From an uncultured Desulfobacter sp. (GTDB lineage Bacteria; Desulfobacterota; Desulfobacteria; Desulfobacterales; Desulfobacteraceae): a stretch of DNA of 64,000 bases. The stretch lies in the NCBI RefSeq assembly GCF_963666145.1, contig NZ_OY762614.1, forward strand, positions 2,590,001 through 2,654,000. Reading direction: 5' to 3'. Below the pieces are notes generated by a model that made no database searches, was not told the DNA's origin, and worked only from the letters and a program-made list of their open reading frames with translations. A program made the translations under genes and the position numbers. Within the stretch, counting starts at the first letter, position 1. Each line of letters begins with the position of its first letter. Of this stretch, positions 41,815 to 51,521 are shown in pieces.

Positions 41815-42450
41815 TTATTTTTTTTGGCTTGAAATGCCGGGCAAAGAATTTTTCAGCCATACCAGAAGGCCGATGACAAAGAAAGCCCCCGGAGCAAGCA
41901 CCATCAACCCCATATTCTGGAAACCAAGGTCATATAAAGACCCGGGGACCACCTGGAAGCCTAAAAATTTGCCGGAACCCAGAAGCTCCCGGATAAAGGC
42001 CACCACCACAAGAATCAGCCCATACCCAAGGCCGTTGGCAATGCCGTCCACAAAAGATTCAATGGGATCGTTGGCCAGGGCAAAGGCTTCGGCACGGCCG
42101 AGAACAATGCAGTTGGTAATGATCAGCCCCACAAAGATGGAGAGCTGTTTGGAGATGTCATAAAAATAGGCTTTGAGCACCTGGTCGGTCACAATTACCA
42201 GGGTGGAGATGATGGCCAGCTCAACAATGATGCGGATGTTGGAAGGAATGATCTTTCTCATGGAGGAGATAATCATGGAGGAACAGGCCGTCACAACCGT
42301 CAAAGCCAGGGCCATCACAACGGCCGTGGACATCTTCACGGTCACAGCCAGTGCCGAACAGATTCCAAGCACCTGGTAGGCCACGGGGTTCTGGCTCCAC
42401 AGGCCTTTGATCAAAATATCCTGGTAGTCACTTTTGGATTTAGCATTCAT
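41815..42450 (-). CDS. nqrD: Na(+)-translocating NADH:quinone reductase subunit D
   Basis: 211 residues with six membrane helices; inverted-topology partner of NqrE. NPVAYQVLGICSALAV near the N-terminus carries the cysteine of the shared Fe site, and NCIVLGRAEAFA is the second conserved helix. Nine bases upstream of nqrE. Confidence 0.96.
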   Translation of the reverse strand: MNAKSKSDYQDILIKGLWSQNPVAYQVLGICSALAVTVKMSTAVVMALALTVVTACSSMIISSMRKIIPSNIRIIVELAIISTLVIVTDQVLKAYFYDISKQLSIFVGLIITNCIVLGRAEAFALANDPIESFVDGIANGLGYGLILVVVAFIRELLGSGKFLGFQVVPGSLYDLGFQNMGLMVLAPGAFFVIGLLVWLKNSLPGISSQKK

Positions 42451-42469
42451 GATTCACCTTTTACAAATT

Positions 42470-43219
42470 TCAGTCATGGGATGGGGTCGCATCTTTAGCC
42501 GTCAATTGTTTCTGCCTGAAGGTAACCGATACCCCCTCGTACTTCATCAGGGTATTTTTAATGCCTTCGGACAAATATCGACCAGTCAGGGTTGCTCCGG
42601 ATATACCGTCCACATAATTTTTTTGTTTATCTTTGGGCAGGTCAGCGGCCTTTCCCTTGGCAATACCGATGGAGACAAATTTATCCTGGGAATTAAGGAT
42701 CTTTTTGCCTTTAAAATTTTTCTCAAACCAGGCACTTTCGATCTCCCCCCCAAGACCCGGGGTTTCAGAGTGGCTGAACACAGAAAATCCGGATACGGTC
42801 TCCCCGTCATTTTCAAAGGCCAAATAGCCATGAATTTTTCCCCACAGTCCCCGGGTATTGATGGGCACGATATAACCGGAAATATTTTTTAGATCATGGC
42901 TGTCCCCAGCGCCCTTGGCATGGACAAAGTACAGATGCATGCCGTCGGGGTCCGGGGTTTCAATCACTTTTCCCTGACGGTCGACCACCACCTCTTCAAT
43001 GCGTTGGTCATACAGGGCGTTGATGGTCTCTTTGCCGGGTTTTTTCCCGGCCTCCACAAGTCCTGCAGCCCGCAACAGGTTCACTTTTTTGTCCAGGGCC
43101 ATGTTCTCCTGCTGCCGGGCCTTAAGACCTGTTGCCGCCGCCGTAATCAAAAGGCTGCACAGCACTGACAGGATAAGGGCAAAAAGGATGACATGGGCTT
43201 TTGAATTTTTCTCAGACAT
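42470..43219 (-). CDS. nqrC: Na(+)-translocating NADH:quinone reductase subunit C
   Basis: 249 residues from the ATG at 43219, which overlaps the nqrB stop by 8 bases and has GAGG upstream. One membrane anchor, then a periplasmic flavoprotein domain. The covalent FMN threonine is in VDGISGATLTGRYL. It receives electrons from the membrane iron site and passes them to NqrB. Confidence 0.94.
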   Translation of the reverse strand: MSEKNSKAHVILFALILSVLCSLLITAAATGLKARQQENMALDKKVNLLRAAGLVEAGKKPGKETINALYDQRIEEVVVDRQGKVIETPDPDGMHLYFVHAKGAGDSHDLKNISGYIVPINTRGLWGKIHGYLAFENDGETVSGFSVFSHSETPGLGGEIESAWFEKNFKGKKILNSQDKFVSIGIAKGKAADLPKDKQKNYVDGISGATLTGRYLSEGIKNTLMKYEGVSVTFRQKQLTAKDATPSHD

Positions 43220-44375
43220 TGGGGATCCTCTTTGATGATTTATACTTGAGTACCAGGTGATCCAGTAGCGGCGCAAACACGTTCATGAACAGAATCGCCA
43301 GCATCACCCCCTCCATAAACGCCGGGTTGCCCACCCGGATGATCACGGTGAAAAAACCAATGGCAAGCCCGAAAATCCAACGGCCCGGGTTGGTGCCCGG
43401 TGCGGAGACTGGATCCGTGGCCATAAAAGAGATGCCGAACAAAAACCCCCCGGCACACAAATGGTAAAGAGGGCCGGCATCGGACCAACTGTCCTGCCCC
43501 CCGGGGATCAGCTGGACAATTAAACTTGTGATGACAAGCCCGGCAATACCGCCGACAATAATTCTGTAATTGGCAATACGGGTCACCATAAGGATGGCGG
43601 CACCGATCAGACAGCACAGGGCAGAGGTTTCCCCCACACTGCCCGGCACAAATCCTGTAAAAAGCTGTCCCAGGGAATACCCTGCATCACCCAGGGCTGC
43701 GGTGATGGACTGACTTCCGGCACCGGTCACGGAAAGTGCCGTGGCTCCGGTCACCCCGTCCACCAGTTGCTTGCCCGCCACCCAGACGTCCCCGGACATG
43801 GAGACCGGGTAGGAGAAAAACAGAAAGGCCCGGCCGGTCAGTGCAGGGTTAAGGATATTGCGGCCCGTTCCGCCAAACACCTCTTTACCGATGACCACTC
43901 CGAAGGAGATACCCAGCGCCACCTGCCACAAAGGGATGGTGGGCGGCAGGGTCAAGGGAAACAGCAGCCCTGTGACCAAAAGCCCTTCGGAGATCTTATG
44001 GCCCCGGATCACGGCAAAAAGAAACTCCCAGGCAAATCCCACGGCATAGGAGACGATGATGAGGGGCAGCACATAACGGGCCCCGACCAAAAAGCATGTG
44101 AGCGTAGACCAGGACTCACCGGCCCCGATACTAGCCTGGTATCCGGTATTGTATATCCCGAAAAACGTTACCGGTAAAAGCGCCAGAATCACGACGCTCA
44201 TGTAGCGCTTCAAATCCAGGTGATCCCGGACAAAGGGCATGGCCCGGACCTTTTCCGAAGGCAAAAAGAAAAATGTTTTTGTGGCATCCCAGACCGGTTC
44301 GTACTTTTTATACTTCCCGTCCCCGGTGAACAAGGGCTTTGTATCATCAAAAAACTTTTTTAAGAGATTCTTCAT
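43212..44375 (-). CDS. nqrB: Na(+)-translocating NADH:quinone reductase subunit B
   Basis: 387 residues with about ten membrane helices. Main Na+ channel and flavin subunit; the FMN-bearing threonine is in DGVTGATALS, and GGTGRNILNPALTGRAFLFF is the conserved quinone/flavin neighbourhood. Start and nqrA stop share bases. Confidence 0.95.
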   Translation of the reverse strand: MKNLLKKFFDDTKPLFTGDGKYKKYEPVWDATKTFFFLPSEKVRAMPFVRDHLDLKRYMSVVILALLPVTFFGIYNTGYQASIGAGESWSTLTCFLVGARYVLPLIIVSYAVGFAWEFLFAVIRGHKISEGLLVTGLLFPLTLPPTIPLWQVALGISFGVVIGKEVFGGTGRNILNPALTGRAFLFFSYPVSMSGDVWVAGKQLVDGVTGATALSVTGAGSQSITAALGDAGYSLGQLFTGFVPGSVGETSALCCLIGAAILMVTRIANYRIIVGGIAGLVITSLIVQLIPGGQDSWSDAGPLYHLCAGGFLFGISFMATDPVSAPGTNPGRWIFGLAIGFFTVIIRVGNPAFMEGVMLAILFMNVFAPLLDHLVLKYKSSKRIPNV

Positions 44376-45712
44376 TATTTGTCCTTGTAATAGGCGTCCA
44401 TGGCGTCCGAAAGTATCCGGGTCAGTTCAATCTTGGACGGGCAGGTAAAGGAACACAGCCCGCATCGGCAGCAATCCATGAGCCCAAGGGCCAGGGCGTC
44501 TTCAAGTTCATCGGCATGCAGCGCCTTCATGATAAAAGACGGCATCAGGTCATTGGGGCAGATCCGTTCACAATAGGAACAATTGATGCAGGCCCGGGCT
44601 TCTCCGTGAAGGGTGCAGTCCATTTTCGCCGGCCGCTTGAACAGGGAAGACAAAAATGAGGATGACACCGTGGGCTTGTCAAGGCCGGGTCGTACAAAAC
44701 CGAACAATTCCTCCCCGGGTCCGGCCTCAATGATATTAATGGTGTTTTCAAAAAAACCGATATGGGCATCTTCTTCCAAAACCCTGCCGTTGAATCGGCC
44801 TGTGGTGACAATGCTGTTTTCAGGCATTTTTTCGACCAGGGCAGACAACGGCATCCCCTGGCGAGCCCGCATATGGGGCGGATGTTCCCCGGGCCGTGTA
44901 ACGGTGACGATTTTGTCCACCGGATACCGGCCGGAAAGGAGAAACCGGCCCATCATGATCAGGTGATCCAGATGAACACACCAGGCGCTGTTCTCGGCCA
45001 CCTCCTGTTTGATCTGATAGAGCACGGCACCGGGATTCCAGGCAGGGTAGATGTCCGGGGCGGTATGGGTAATCTGATCGGCCACGGAACTACCAATCGT
45101 CCGGACCCCTTCCAGGCTGCTTTCCCGGCAGACCACGGCAAGCCGATCTGAAAATTGACGTAAAATCGCCATACCCGCTTCAAAGGCGGTAATATTATCT
45201 TTAAGAATGATATCCGGGCGCGGCGAAAAAAGGTCATTTCCATCCATCACCACAATAATCATGGCAGGAGAATGATCTGGATCGGCGAAATCCAGGGCAG
45301 GAAACTGGCGAAGTCCCTGCCACAGTCCGCCATTTTTCAAAGTTGAGACGAGTGCGTCCCGGGACATCCCGGTAATGCCGTTCAAATCAACTGGATCATA
45401 TTCCACATACTCATCTTCGGCCTCTGTTGCGATCACTACCTCCATCAGACGCCGCCGGGCTCCGTAAACCACCTTCTCCACCAGGCCGGTTCCCGGAGAG
45501 ACATATTGTATGGTTGTATCCCGTTTATCCGTAAACAGCGTTTCGCCGGTTTTAACACGCTGCCCCTCTTTCACCAGCAATTTGGGCCGGATATACGGTA
45601 TATCCCCGGCACAGCACCCTAAACTGGGCGGCAGGGCCAGGTGGACACAGCTCAAATCGGGCTGTTCAGCCACATCCAGGTTGAATCCCCGGGAAATTCT
45701 CAATGTTTTCAT
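44375..45712 (-). CDS. nqrA: Na(+)-translocating NADH:quinone reductase subunit A with RnfC-like ferredoxin motifs
   Basis: 445 residues. The N-terminal and middle parts match NqrA (KTGETLFTDKRD, then VSPGTGLVEKVVYGARR). Unlike the cofactor-free Vibrio protein, the C-terminus has two complete cysteine sets: C375, C378, C381, C385 and C414, C417, C420, C424 (CxxCxxCxxxC twice), which would bind two [4Fe-4S] clusters as in RnfC. First gene of the operon; 332 bases upstream hold its promoter. Confidence 0.92.
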   Translation of the reverse strand: MKTLRISRGFNLDVAEQPDLSCVHLALPPSLGCCAGDIPYIRPKLLVKEGQRVKTGETLFTDKRDTTIQYVSPGTGLVEKVVYGARRRLMEVVIATEAEDEYVEYDPVDLNGITGMSRDALVSTLKNGGLWQGLRQFPALDFADPDHSPAMIIVVMDGNDLFSPRPDIILKDNITAFEAGMAILRQFSDRLAVVCRESSLEGVRTIGSSVADQITHTAPDIYPAWNPGAVLYQIKQEVAENSAWCVHLDHLIMMGRFLLSGRYPVDKIVTVTRPGEHPPHMRARQGMPLSALVEKMPENSIVTTGRFNGRVLEEDAHIGFFENTINIIEAGPGEELFGFVRPGLDKPTVSSSFLSSLFKRPAKMDCTLHGEARACINCSYCERICPNDLMPSFIMKALHADELEDALALGLMDCCRCGLCSFTCPSKIELTRILSDAMDAYYKDK

Positions 45713-46044
45713 TTAATTATCCCAATTTTTATAACTGGCAGTGAACAGAAAATTTTAGATATTCATTACGAACGGACATCCGTAACAAAGCCCCTCTTCT
45801 TTTTTAAAGTTGTATTGTAGCAGATACCGGCCCAAGATCAAATGGTTAAGCGGCAACATTTTTAACAGACGAATGAATTCCTAATCATCGGCATAATCCG
45901 TTGAAATTGACGTTCAACTGTGGGCAGGTTAGATGCACTTTCCCTGGGATTTCCTGCTTTATCCCTTGATTTTCCGGGATAGAAAGAATAGAAGAGAAAT
46001 TCGATCTAATGAATACACTGGCCACAAAAAAGGATTGAGAAAAC
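45713..46044. other. Divergent promoter region of nqrA and the 127-residue gene
   Basis: 332 bases without an open frame. An inverted repeat TTACG...CGTAA (about 45768-45787) lies 56-75 bases before nqrA and could be an operator. No RNA gene recognised. Confidence 0.4.
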
Positions 46045-46428
46045 ATGGTTCAAAAAGATTTTGACAGCATACTCACCCAGGAATTTTTAGATGAGCTGTT
46101 ACCGCCTGAAAGAAGTGATCAGTTTTTTGACGCGCTATATGGTGATGCCTCGGAAGGGGCCTATGACATCCGGCTGGAACCTATCAGTATTTCCGGCAGC
46201 CGGATTGTCCTTGCCTTTAATCTCCAGCGCCGGCCGAACAAATGCCTGGTGTGCAGTCTGACATACGGGTTACCCAACGTATTTACCCGGCACCCCCTGA
46301 TCAACATCAAAGGCATGATTGAAAAAATCAAAGAGGCCGGAATTCCGGTGAAAAGCTGGCGTTTAGGAGATACCGAGGAAAATTCGGCGTCCCTTCATAT
46401 TATCCCTTTGTACATTGACCTGGACTGA
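46045..46428 (+). CDS. Conserved hypothetical protein
   Basis: 127 residues, soluble, no signal peptide. Central segment IVLAFNLQRRPNKCLVCSLTYGLP with a CLVC pair, and a C-terminal beta-rich end. No known domain recognised. A strong terminator follows, and AGGATTGAG lies before the ATG, so it is a single expressed gene. Confidence 0.65.
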   Translation: MVQKDFDSILTQEFLDELLPPERSDQFFDALYGDASEGAYDIRLEPISISGSRIVLAFNLQRRPNKCLVCSLTYGLPNVFTRHPLINIKGMIEKIKEAGIPVKSWRLGDTEENSASLHIIPLYIDLD

Positions 46429-46466
46429 TACCCAACGCCAACGACAAAACAGCTGACCCAAAAAAT

Positions 46467-46516
46467 AAAAAGACCTTTTGCCGTAAAATGAAACGGCAAA
46501 AGGTCTTTTTGTTTTT
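46467..46516. terminator. Bidirectional terminator
   Basis: AAAAAGACCTTTTGCCGT and ACGGCAAAAGGTCTTTTT form a perfect 18-bp stem around AAAATGAA, with T-rich flank GTTTTT. It serves the gene at 46045 and, on the minus strand, lies downstream of the cyclophilin gene. Confidence 0.92.
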
Positions 46517-46589
46517 AAACACAAACCCTGTGTTTGGGCGGTTCGTTAGAGGGCGTATGCCCACAAGCCCCAGATCGTTCAAACATCAG

Positions 46590-47120
46590 TTAAGCTTTAG
46601 GCAGGCTGGGAAAGGACTTATTCAACGTCTTATTCCACTCATCCACTTTGGCTTTAATTTTTTTGAACACAGCCCCAACATTGCCTTTGATGGTAATGCT
46701 TTCAATGGTGTCGCCCTGGGTGATGCTGTTGACCACATCCTGGTCTTCCTGGCTGACAACCGCACCAAATACCGTGTGCATACCGTCCAGATGGGGTGTG
46801 GGCACATGGGTGATAAAAAACTGGCTGCCGTTTGTCCCGGGACCGGCATTGGCCATTGACAGGATACCGGGTTTGTCGTGCTTGAGATCTTTTTTGAACT
46901 CATCTTCAAATTCGTATCCCGGGCCGCCCATACCATTGCCGTAAGGACATCCGCCCTGGATCATGAAATCTGAAATCACACGGTGAAAGGTTAACCCGTT
47001 GTAATATTCGCGTTTTGCAAGGTTTACAAAATTACCAACGGTAAAGGGGGTCTTATCTGCAAAAAGCGTCAGGTTAATGGTGCCTTTTGAAGTTTCCATA
47101 ATTGCTGTCAAATCTGCCAT
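46590..47120 (-). CDS. Cyclophilin-type peptidyl-prolyl cis-trans isomerase
   Basis: 176 residues, no signal peptide, so cytoplasmic. Single cyclophilin domain with the active-site segment FHRVISDFMIQGG, then NGSQFFITHVPTPHLDG. A C-terminal helix extends past the domain. Strong ribosome binding site (CAGGAGA). Confidence 0.94.
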   Translation of the reverse strand: MADLTAIMETSKGTINLTLFADKTPFTVGNFVNLAKREYYNGLTFHRVISDFMIQGGCPYGNGMGGPGYEFEDEFKKDLKHDKPGILSMANAGPGTNGSQFFITHVPTPHLDGMHTVFGAVVSQEDQDVVNSITQGDTIESITIKGNVGAVFKKIKAKVDEWNKTLNKSFPSLPKA

Positions 47121-47326
47121 GTTTTTCTCCTGAAAATTAAAATAAATTTCTTTGAAATTAATATAAAATCGCCGGATGTCAAATATAAAAAAAGAAAAAG
47201 AACCGGCATCGGGCCCAAAAGCGGCTTCGGCATTCGGTAAATGCCCCTTTATCCAAACCCTTTGAAAATCTAGAATATGTTGATAAAGTAATCAAGTTTT
47301 TTTAAAAACAATCAACAAAAAATATT

Positions 47327-48544
47327 GTGGAAAAAATGATAGATAAACTTTTGCCCCTGGATTTGACCCCTGAAACAGAAATCAGCCGGCGGATACACAC
47401 GCTCAAAGAAAAGATGACCCAGGCCGGGCTGGACGGGGTATTTCTCACCCACAGACCCGATTATTACTACTTCAGCGGCTCGGCCCAGGATGCCTGGCTG
47501 TATGTCGCCCTGGACCATGAGCCTATTTTATTTGTAAAAAGGTATCTTCCCAGAGCCGTTGCCGAAAGCCCGCTGACCCAAATTTTCCCGGTTCATTCCG
47601 TCACGGAAATTCCCCAGATCATCCAGGACAGTCACGGCGGTTTTGCAAAAACCATGGGCATCGCCTTTGACCTTGTACCGGTCCGGGATTTTAAATTTTT
47701 CCAGTCATTGTTTTTTGGTTGCGCCTGGCAGGATGCCACCCCGGTGATCATGTCCTGCCGGGCAATCAAATCAGATTATGAGCTTGGCATTATGCAGGAG
47801 GTGGCAACCATATCCAGCCGGGTGTTTGACTTTATTGCCGAGACCCTTGAACCCGGCATCCGGGAAACGGACCTGGCCGGCCGCATTGAGGCCTTTGCCA
47901 GAACCCAGGGCCACTCGGGCCGTCTCCAGACCCGCCATTACAGATCCATTGGGTTCACCTTTCACATCATGGGCGGAGAGAGCGGAGGGCAGTCAGGCGC
48001 CCTTGATTCTCCGGTATGCGGCACCGGCATGTACACGGCCTTTCCCTTTGGTGCGGGCGCCCGGTTGATTGGAAAAAATGATCCCGTACTCATTGATCTG
48101 GGCACCATGGCATTTGGCTATCACATGGATGAATCCCGGATGTTTGTGGCCGGAAAACTCTCCGGCCCGGCCGATGCGGCAAGTCAGGCGGCCATCGACA
48201 TTCTTTTCCATGTCAAAGAAGCCATGAAGCCCGGCGTTGCCATGAAAACAATTTTTCAAACGTCCGTCACCATGGCCGACAAGCTGGGATACGAGGAACA
48301 ATTTTTAGGTCTTCCCGGATTAAAGTCCAAATTTTTAGGCCATGGCATTGGTCTTGAGCTGGTGGAAGACCCAATCATTGCAAAGGGCCGAAGCACAGTG
48401 CTTGAACCGGGAATGGTGTTTGCCGTGGAACCCAAATTCATTTTCCACGACCGGTTTGCCGCAGGCGTGGAAAGCGTCATCCAGATCACGGAAACCGGCA
48501 GCCGGTTTCTGAGCATCGCCCCCAACAAGGTATTCGTAGTTTAA
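47327..48544 (+). CDS. M24-family metallopeptidase (Xaa-Pro aminopeptidase-like)
   Basis: 405 residues: an N-terminal creatinase-like domain (LDGVFLTHRPDYYYFSGSAQ) and a C-terminal pita-bread domain with metal ligands in VLIDLGTMAFGYHMDESRMF, GHGIGLE and a late Glu in AVEPKFIF. The first ligand motif usually reads D-x10-D; here the second position looks like H-x-D-E, so metal ligation may be altered. Start is GTG at 47327 or ATG at 47336; no clear ribosome binding site. Its stop overlaps the convergent next gene by three bases. Confidence 0.85.
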   Translation: MEKMIDKLLPLDLTPETEISRRIHTLKEKMTQAGLDGVFLTHRPDYYYFSGSAQDAWLYVALDHEPILFVKRYLPRAVAESPLTQIFPVHSVTEIPQIIQDSHGGFAKTMGIAFDLVPVRDFKFFQSLFFGCAWQDATPVIMSCRAIKSDYELGIMQEVATISSRVFDFIAETLEPGIRETDLAGRIEAFARTQGHSGRLQTRHYRSIGFTFHIMGGESGGQSGALDSPVCGTGMYTAFPFGAGARLIGKNDPVLIDLGTMAFGYHMDESRMFVAGKLSGPADAASQAAIDILFHVKEAMKPGVAMKTIFQTSVTMADKLGYEEQFLGLPGLKSKFLGHGIGLELVEDPIIAKGRSTVLEPGMVFAVEPKFIFHDRFAAGVESVIQITETGSRFLSIAPNKVFVV

Positions 48545-49605
48545 ATATTTCCTCGCTCCTGGGCCATGGTCAGATATGTTTCAAATGTATTTGCCGGCGG
48601 ATCATATTGATCCACCTCCTGCTTTTTAACCAAAGCAATGGCCCCGGACGGACAGACCGGCACGCACACCCCGCAGCCGATACACCGGTCCAAATTGACC
48701 ATAGCCACCGCGTCTTCCATGGCAACGGCATCCATATGGCACCGGTCCACACAATTCTCACACCCCACGCATTCATCCGCATCAACCCGGGCAAAATAGT
48801 TGGAGTGGACGGCCTTTGCCGGCTGTTCAAGCTTTTTCAGGTTGCCCAGCACCTGGCAGCAGCACCCGCAGCACATGCAGATATTACCCGGATCCTTTGC
48901 ATTGCCCGGTTGAAGCACAAGTCCTGCCTGGCGCCCCTTTTCAAGAAGGCTTAGGGCTTCTTCCACATCAATGGCCCGGCCCAGGCCGTTTCCTTCATAG
49001 TAGTAGGCCCCGGAACCGAACGTGAGACACACCTCCATGGGATACTCACAGGTTTGGCCCACCATGCCATGCTCCTTGCGGCAGATACAATCGCTGACCA
49101 CAATTTTCTTTTGTTTGGAAATGATCTCTTCGGCGGTTTCATAGGGCATGGTGGCCAGGTCCACCGTCACCGACTTTGACACGGGAATGACACGCAGCTG
49201 CTTGGTTTTATATTTGACCCAGCTTTTTTTCATATACTGGGGCAGATATTCGTTCACATCCTTGATCAGCTCCCTGTTGAGCCGGTTGAGATTAAATTCC
49301 CAGATACCGATCACAAACTGGATGGCCATGTACGACGGGGAATCCTCTTTGCCGCTCCTGAAAATCAGCCCTTTTCTGGACATCTCCATGAGCGTATGCC
49401 CCAAGCTTTCCGGATCCATGGACAGCCGCTCGGCAATCACCGGCACAGGCTCCGGCCACATGTTCAACCCAAGTACAATGGTTGCCTCTTCTTGTGTAAA
49501 AAGCCGTTTAAGAATGTTTACTTCAACACCGGAATCCGTTGCCGGAAAGCCCGCCGGCATTTTATCCAGATGCAGGGCCAGTTTTTTATAAATATCATCG
49601 GTCAT
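48541..49605 (-). CDS. Ferredoxin-type [4Fe-4S] protein with N-terminal helix-turn-helix-like part
   Basis: 354 residues. Residues about 30-100 look like a winged helix (LFTQEEATIVLGLNM, then LGHTLMEMSRKGLIF). The middle part has unusual cysteines (DCICRKEH, TCEYP, MEVCLTFG, CMCCGCCC). The C-terminal part has a standard double ferredoxin fold (CVGCENCVDRCHMDA and CIGCGVCVPVCPSGA). Such proteins are frequent in sulfate reducers with unknown redox partners. It could sense or deliver electrons; the DNA-binding idea is inference. Confidence 0.8.
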   Translation of the reverse strand: MTDDIYKKLALHLDKMPAGFPATDSGVEVNILKRLFTQEEATIVLGLNMWPEPVPVIAERLSMDPESLGHTLMEMSRKGLIFRSGKEDSPSYMAIQFVIGIWEFNLNRLNRELIKDVNEYLPQYMKKSWVKYKTKQLRVIPVSKSVTVDLATMPYETAEEIISKQKKIVVSDCICRKEHGMVGQTCEYPMEVCLTFGSGAYYYEGNGLGRAIDVEEALSLLEKGRQAGLVLQPGNAKDPGNICMCCGCCCQVLGNLKKLEQPAKAVHSNYFARVDADECVGCENCVDRCHMDAVAMEDAVAMVNLDRCIGCGVCVPVCPSGAIALVKKQEVDQYDPPANTFETYLTMAQERGNI

Positions 49606-49760
49606 GGTAACACACGTCCTTTCATTGCGGCGTTATCGCCGGATATAGGCTGACAGGCTGTCCACCGTATGTTCTAACAACGGCTGTTTCTATGTTTAGT
49701 TTTTTATGCCAAATTGGTGTATAGTCCGCAATTAAAATTATACAGCCAAAGAGACCTGAA

Positions 49761-50675
49761 ATGATAATAATCAACACCCTGTTCCCCCTGCTGGCCATGA
49801 TGGCATTGGGCTATGGGCTCAAACGCCGGGGTATGACGTCGGATGAATTTTTAAAAACCCTTGATCGACTGGTGTACTATATTTTTTTCCCGGTCATGCT
49901 TTTCTGGAAAACAGCCAAGCCCACGGGCGCGGACACATCCGGAACCGCGCTTCTTATGGCCGTTCTTGTGACGGTCTGTCTTGCGTCTTTAATCTCTTAT
50001 TTTTACATACGCATAACAAAAATGGAGGACAAGGCCGTTGGATCGTTTTTCCAGGCCTCGTTTCGATTCAACACCTATATCGGCATGGCAACGATCCTGA
50101 CCGTTCTCGGAGAAGAGGGGGTAAGGCTTTTCAGCATTCTCATCGGGTGCCTGATCCCTGCCATAAATGTATTTTCGGTCTCTGTGCTGATATGGCATTC
50201 AGGCCGCACTCCGTCCATGGGTCAACGCCTATGGCTTTTATTGCGGGCGCTCATTTCCAATCCGCTGATCATTGGATGTGCCGCAGGCTTGCTTTTATCC
50301 CGCACCGGATATCGTCTGCCCGCATTTATCGATAACTTTCTTGCCCTGACGGCGTCGATGACCCTGCCCCTTGCCTTGATCTCCATGGGGGGGACCCTGA
50401 CGTTTTCAGGCATTTCAAGGCATTGGCCCAATGCCCTGGCGGCTGCGGCCATCAAACTGACCATCATGCCTGTCACAGGATATATGATGCTCAACCTGTT
50501 TTCCCTATCAGATACGGCATTTCGGACAGGCATGATCTATTTCAGTCTGCCGACCTCCACGGCCATTGCCGTGTTGTCAGCCCAGCTGAATTCAGATGTG
50601 GAACTGGCTTCTACAGCAGTGATGGTGTCAACATTACTGTCCTTTATTTCACTGTCCGTGGCGCTCGTTATATAA
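49761..50675 (+). CDS. AEC-family transporter
   Basis: 304 residues with ten predicted membrane segments in two groups of five, as in auxin-efflux-carrier/malonate permease-type transporters. LFPLLAMMALGYGLKRRG at the start and the conserved region around SRTGYRLPAFIDNFLALTA fit the family. Likely exports or imports a small organic anion. The divergent-side TetR gene follows convergently. Confidence 0.85.
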   Translation: MIIINTLFPLLAMMALGYGLKRRGMTSDEFLKTLDRLVYYIFFPVMLFWKTAKPTGADTSGTALLMAVLVTVCLASLISYFYIRITKMEDKAVGSFFQASFRFNTYIGMATILTVLGEEGVRLFSILIGCLIPAINVFSVSVLIWHSGRTPSMGQRLWLLLRALISNPLIIGCAAGLLLSRTGYRLPAFIDNFLALTASMTLPLALISMGGTLTFSGISRHWPNALAAAAIKLTIMPVTGYMMLNLFSLSDTAFRTGMIYFSLPTSTAIAVLSAQLNSDVELASTAVMVSTLLSFISLSVALVI

Positions 50676-50740
50676 TTATGATGTAAAAAAGAAGTAAAAC
50701 AGCTTTGCCGTGAACAACAAAGCAGGACGGTATTTAAGTG

Positions 50741-51352
50741 CTACTCTTTATTTGCTGATTTACAATTTAAAATTTGCAGTGTGGTGCTCTTAAAAGAATC
50801 TGCAACTTCCTGGATGAGCCTGGGATCATCCAATGAATTTTTCACAATACCAAAGCCTTCCGACAGGGCAAAGATCTGGGCCGAGGCTCTTTTTTTATTT
50901 TCTACACTGGCAAGTCCTGTCTTTTCCCAGCCTGCGATCTCCTCAATGCCGAATTCAATAAATTTAAGCATCATGTCCCGGATTCTTTCCCTGATATTCT
51001 CATCCCGGAATCCCATGGCGTAACATGACCAGAACACGGCATCCCGCTGGGGCCAGGTGCCCCGGGCGTCAAAAAGGATTTCTAGGAGGGTATCCATTCG
51101 CTCCTTGGCGCTGGTGAGCATCTCAAGCTCCTTGAGATAATTGTTCATGGACGTTTCATAAAGGAAATCCACCATTTCCATAATCAGGCCTTCTTTACTT
51201 TTGAAGTAATGAATCAGCAGGCCGGAATTGACACCCATGCGCTTTGCGATTTTACCGATGGTCATACCTTTAAAGCCTTCTTCTTCCACAACCTTGTAGG
51301 TATGTCTCAGTATTTCAGGTTTTCTGATATGAGATATGCTTTTTCTTCCCAT
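50741..51352 (-). CDS. TetR-family transcriptional regulator
   Basis: 203 residues. The N-terminal helix-turn-helix is clear (MTIGKIAKRMGVNSGLLIHY, then FKSKEGLI). The ligand-binding domain resembles the BetI type (FWSCYAMGFRDENIRER). The gene is divergent from surE and 169 bases away, so it might control itself and the surE-MFS operon; no perfect operator palindrome was identified in the AT-rich gap. Confidence 0.88.
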   Translation of the reverse strand: MGRKSISHIRKPEILRHTYKVVEEEGFKGMTIGKIAKRMGVNSGLLIHYFKSKEGLIMEMVDFLYETSMNNYLKELEMLTSAKERMDTLLEILFDARGTWPQRDAVFWSCYAMGFRDENIRERIRDMMLKFIEFGIEEIAGWEKTGLASVENKKRASAQIFALSEGFGIVKNSLDDPRLIQEVADSFKSTTLQILNCKSANKE

Positions 51353-51521
51353 AAATTATTTTGCCTATTTTTATTGTTTATACGCTAATCAATTTATAAT
51401 ATATAAGGGTACAATCTTTTTTGTCAATTTTTATTGCAGTTACCGTCTCTTTTATGTTTTATCAAAATAAGCGTAAAAACGTTTTTAAGCATTCAAATCT
51501 GCAACAGGAATAAAACAAGCT

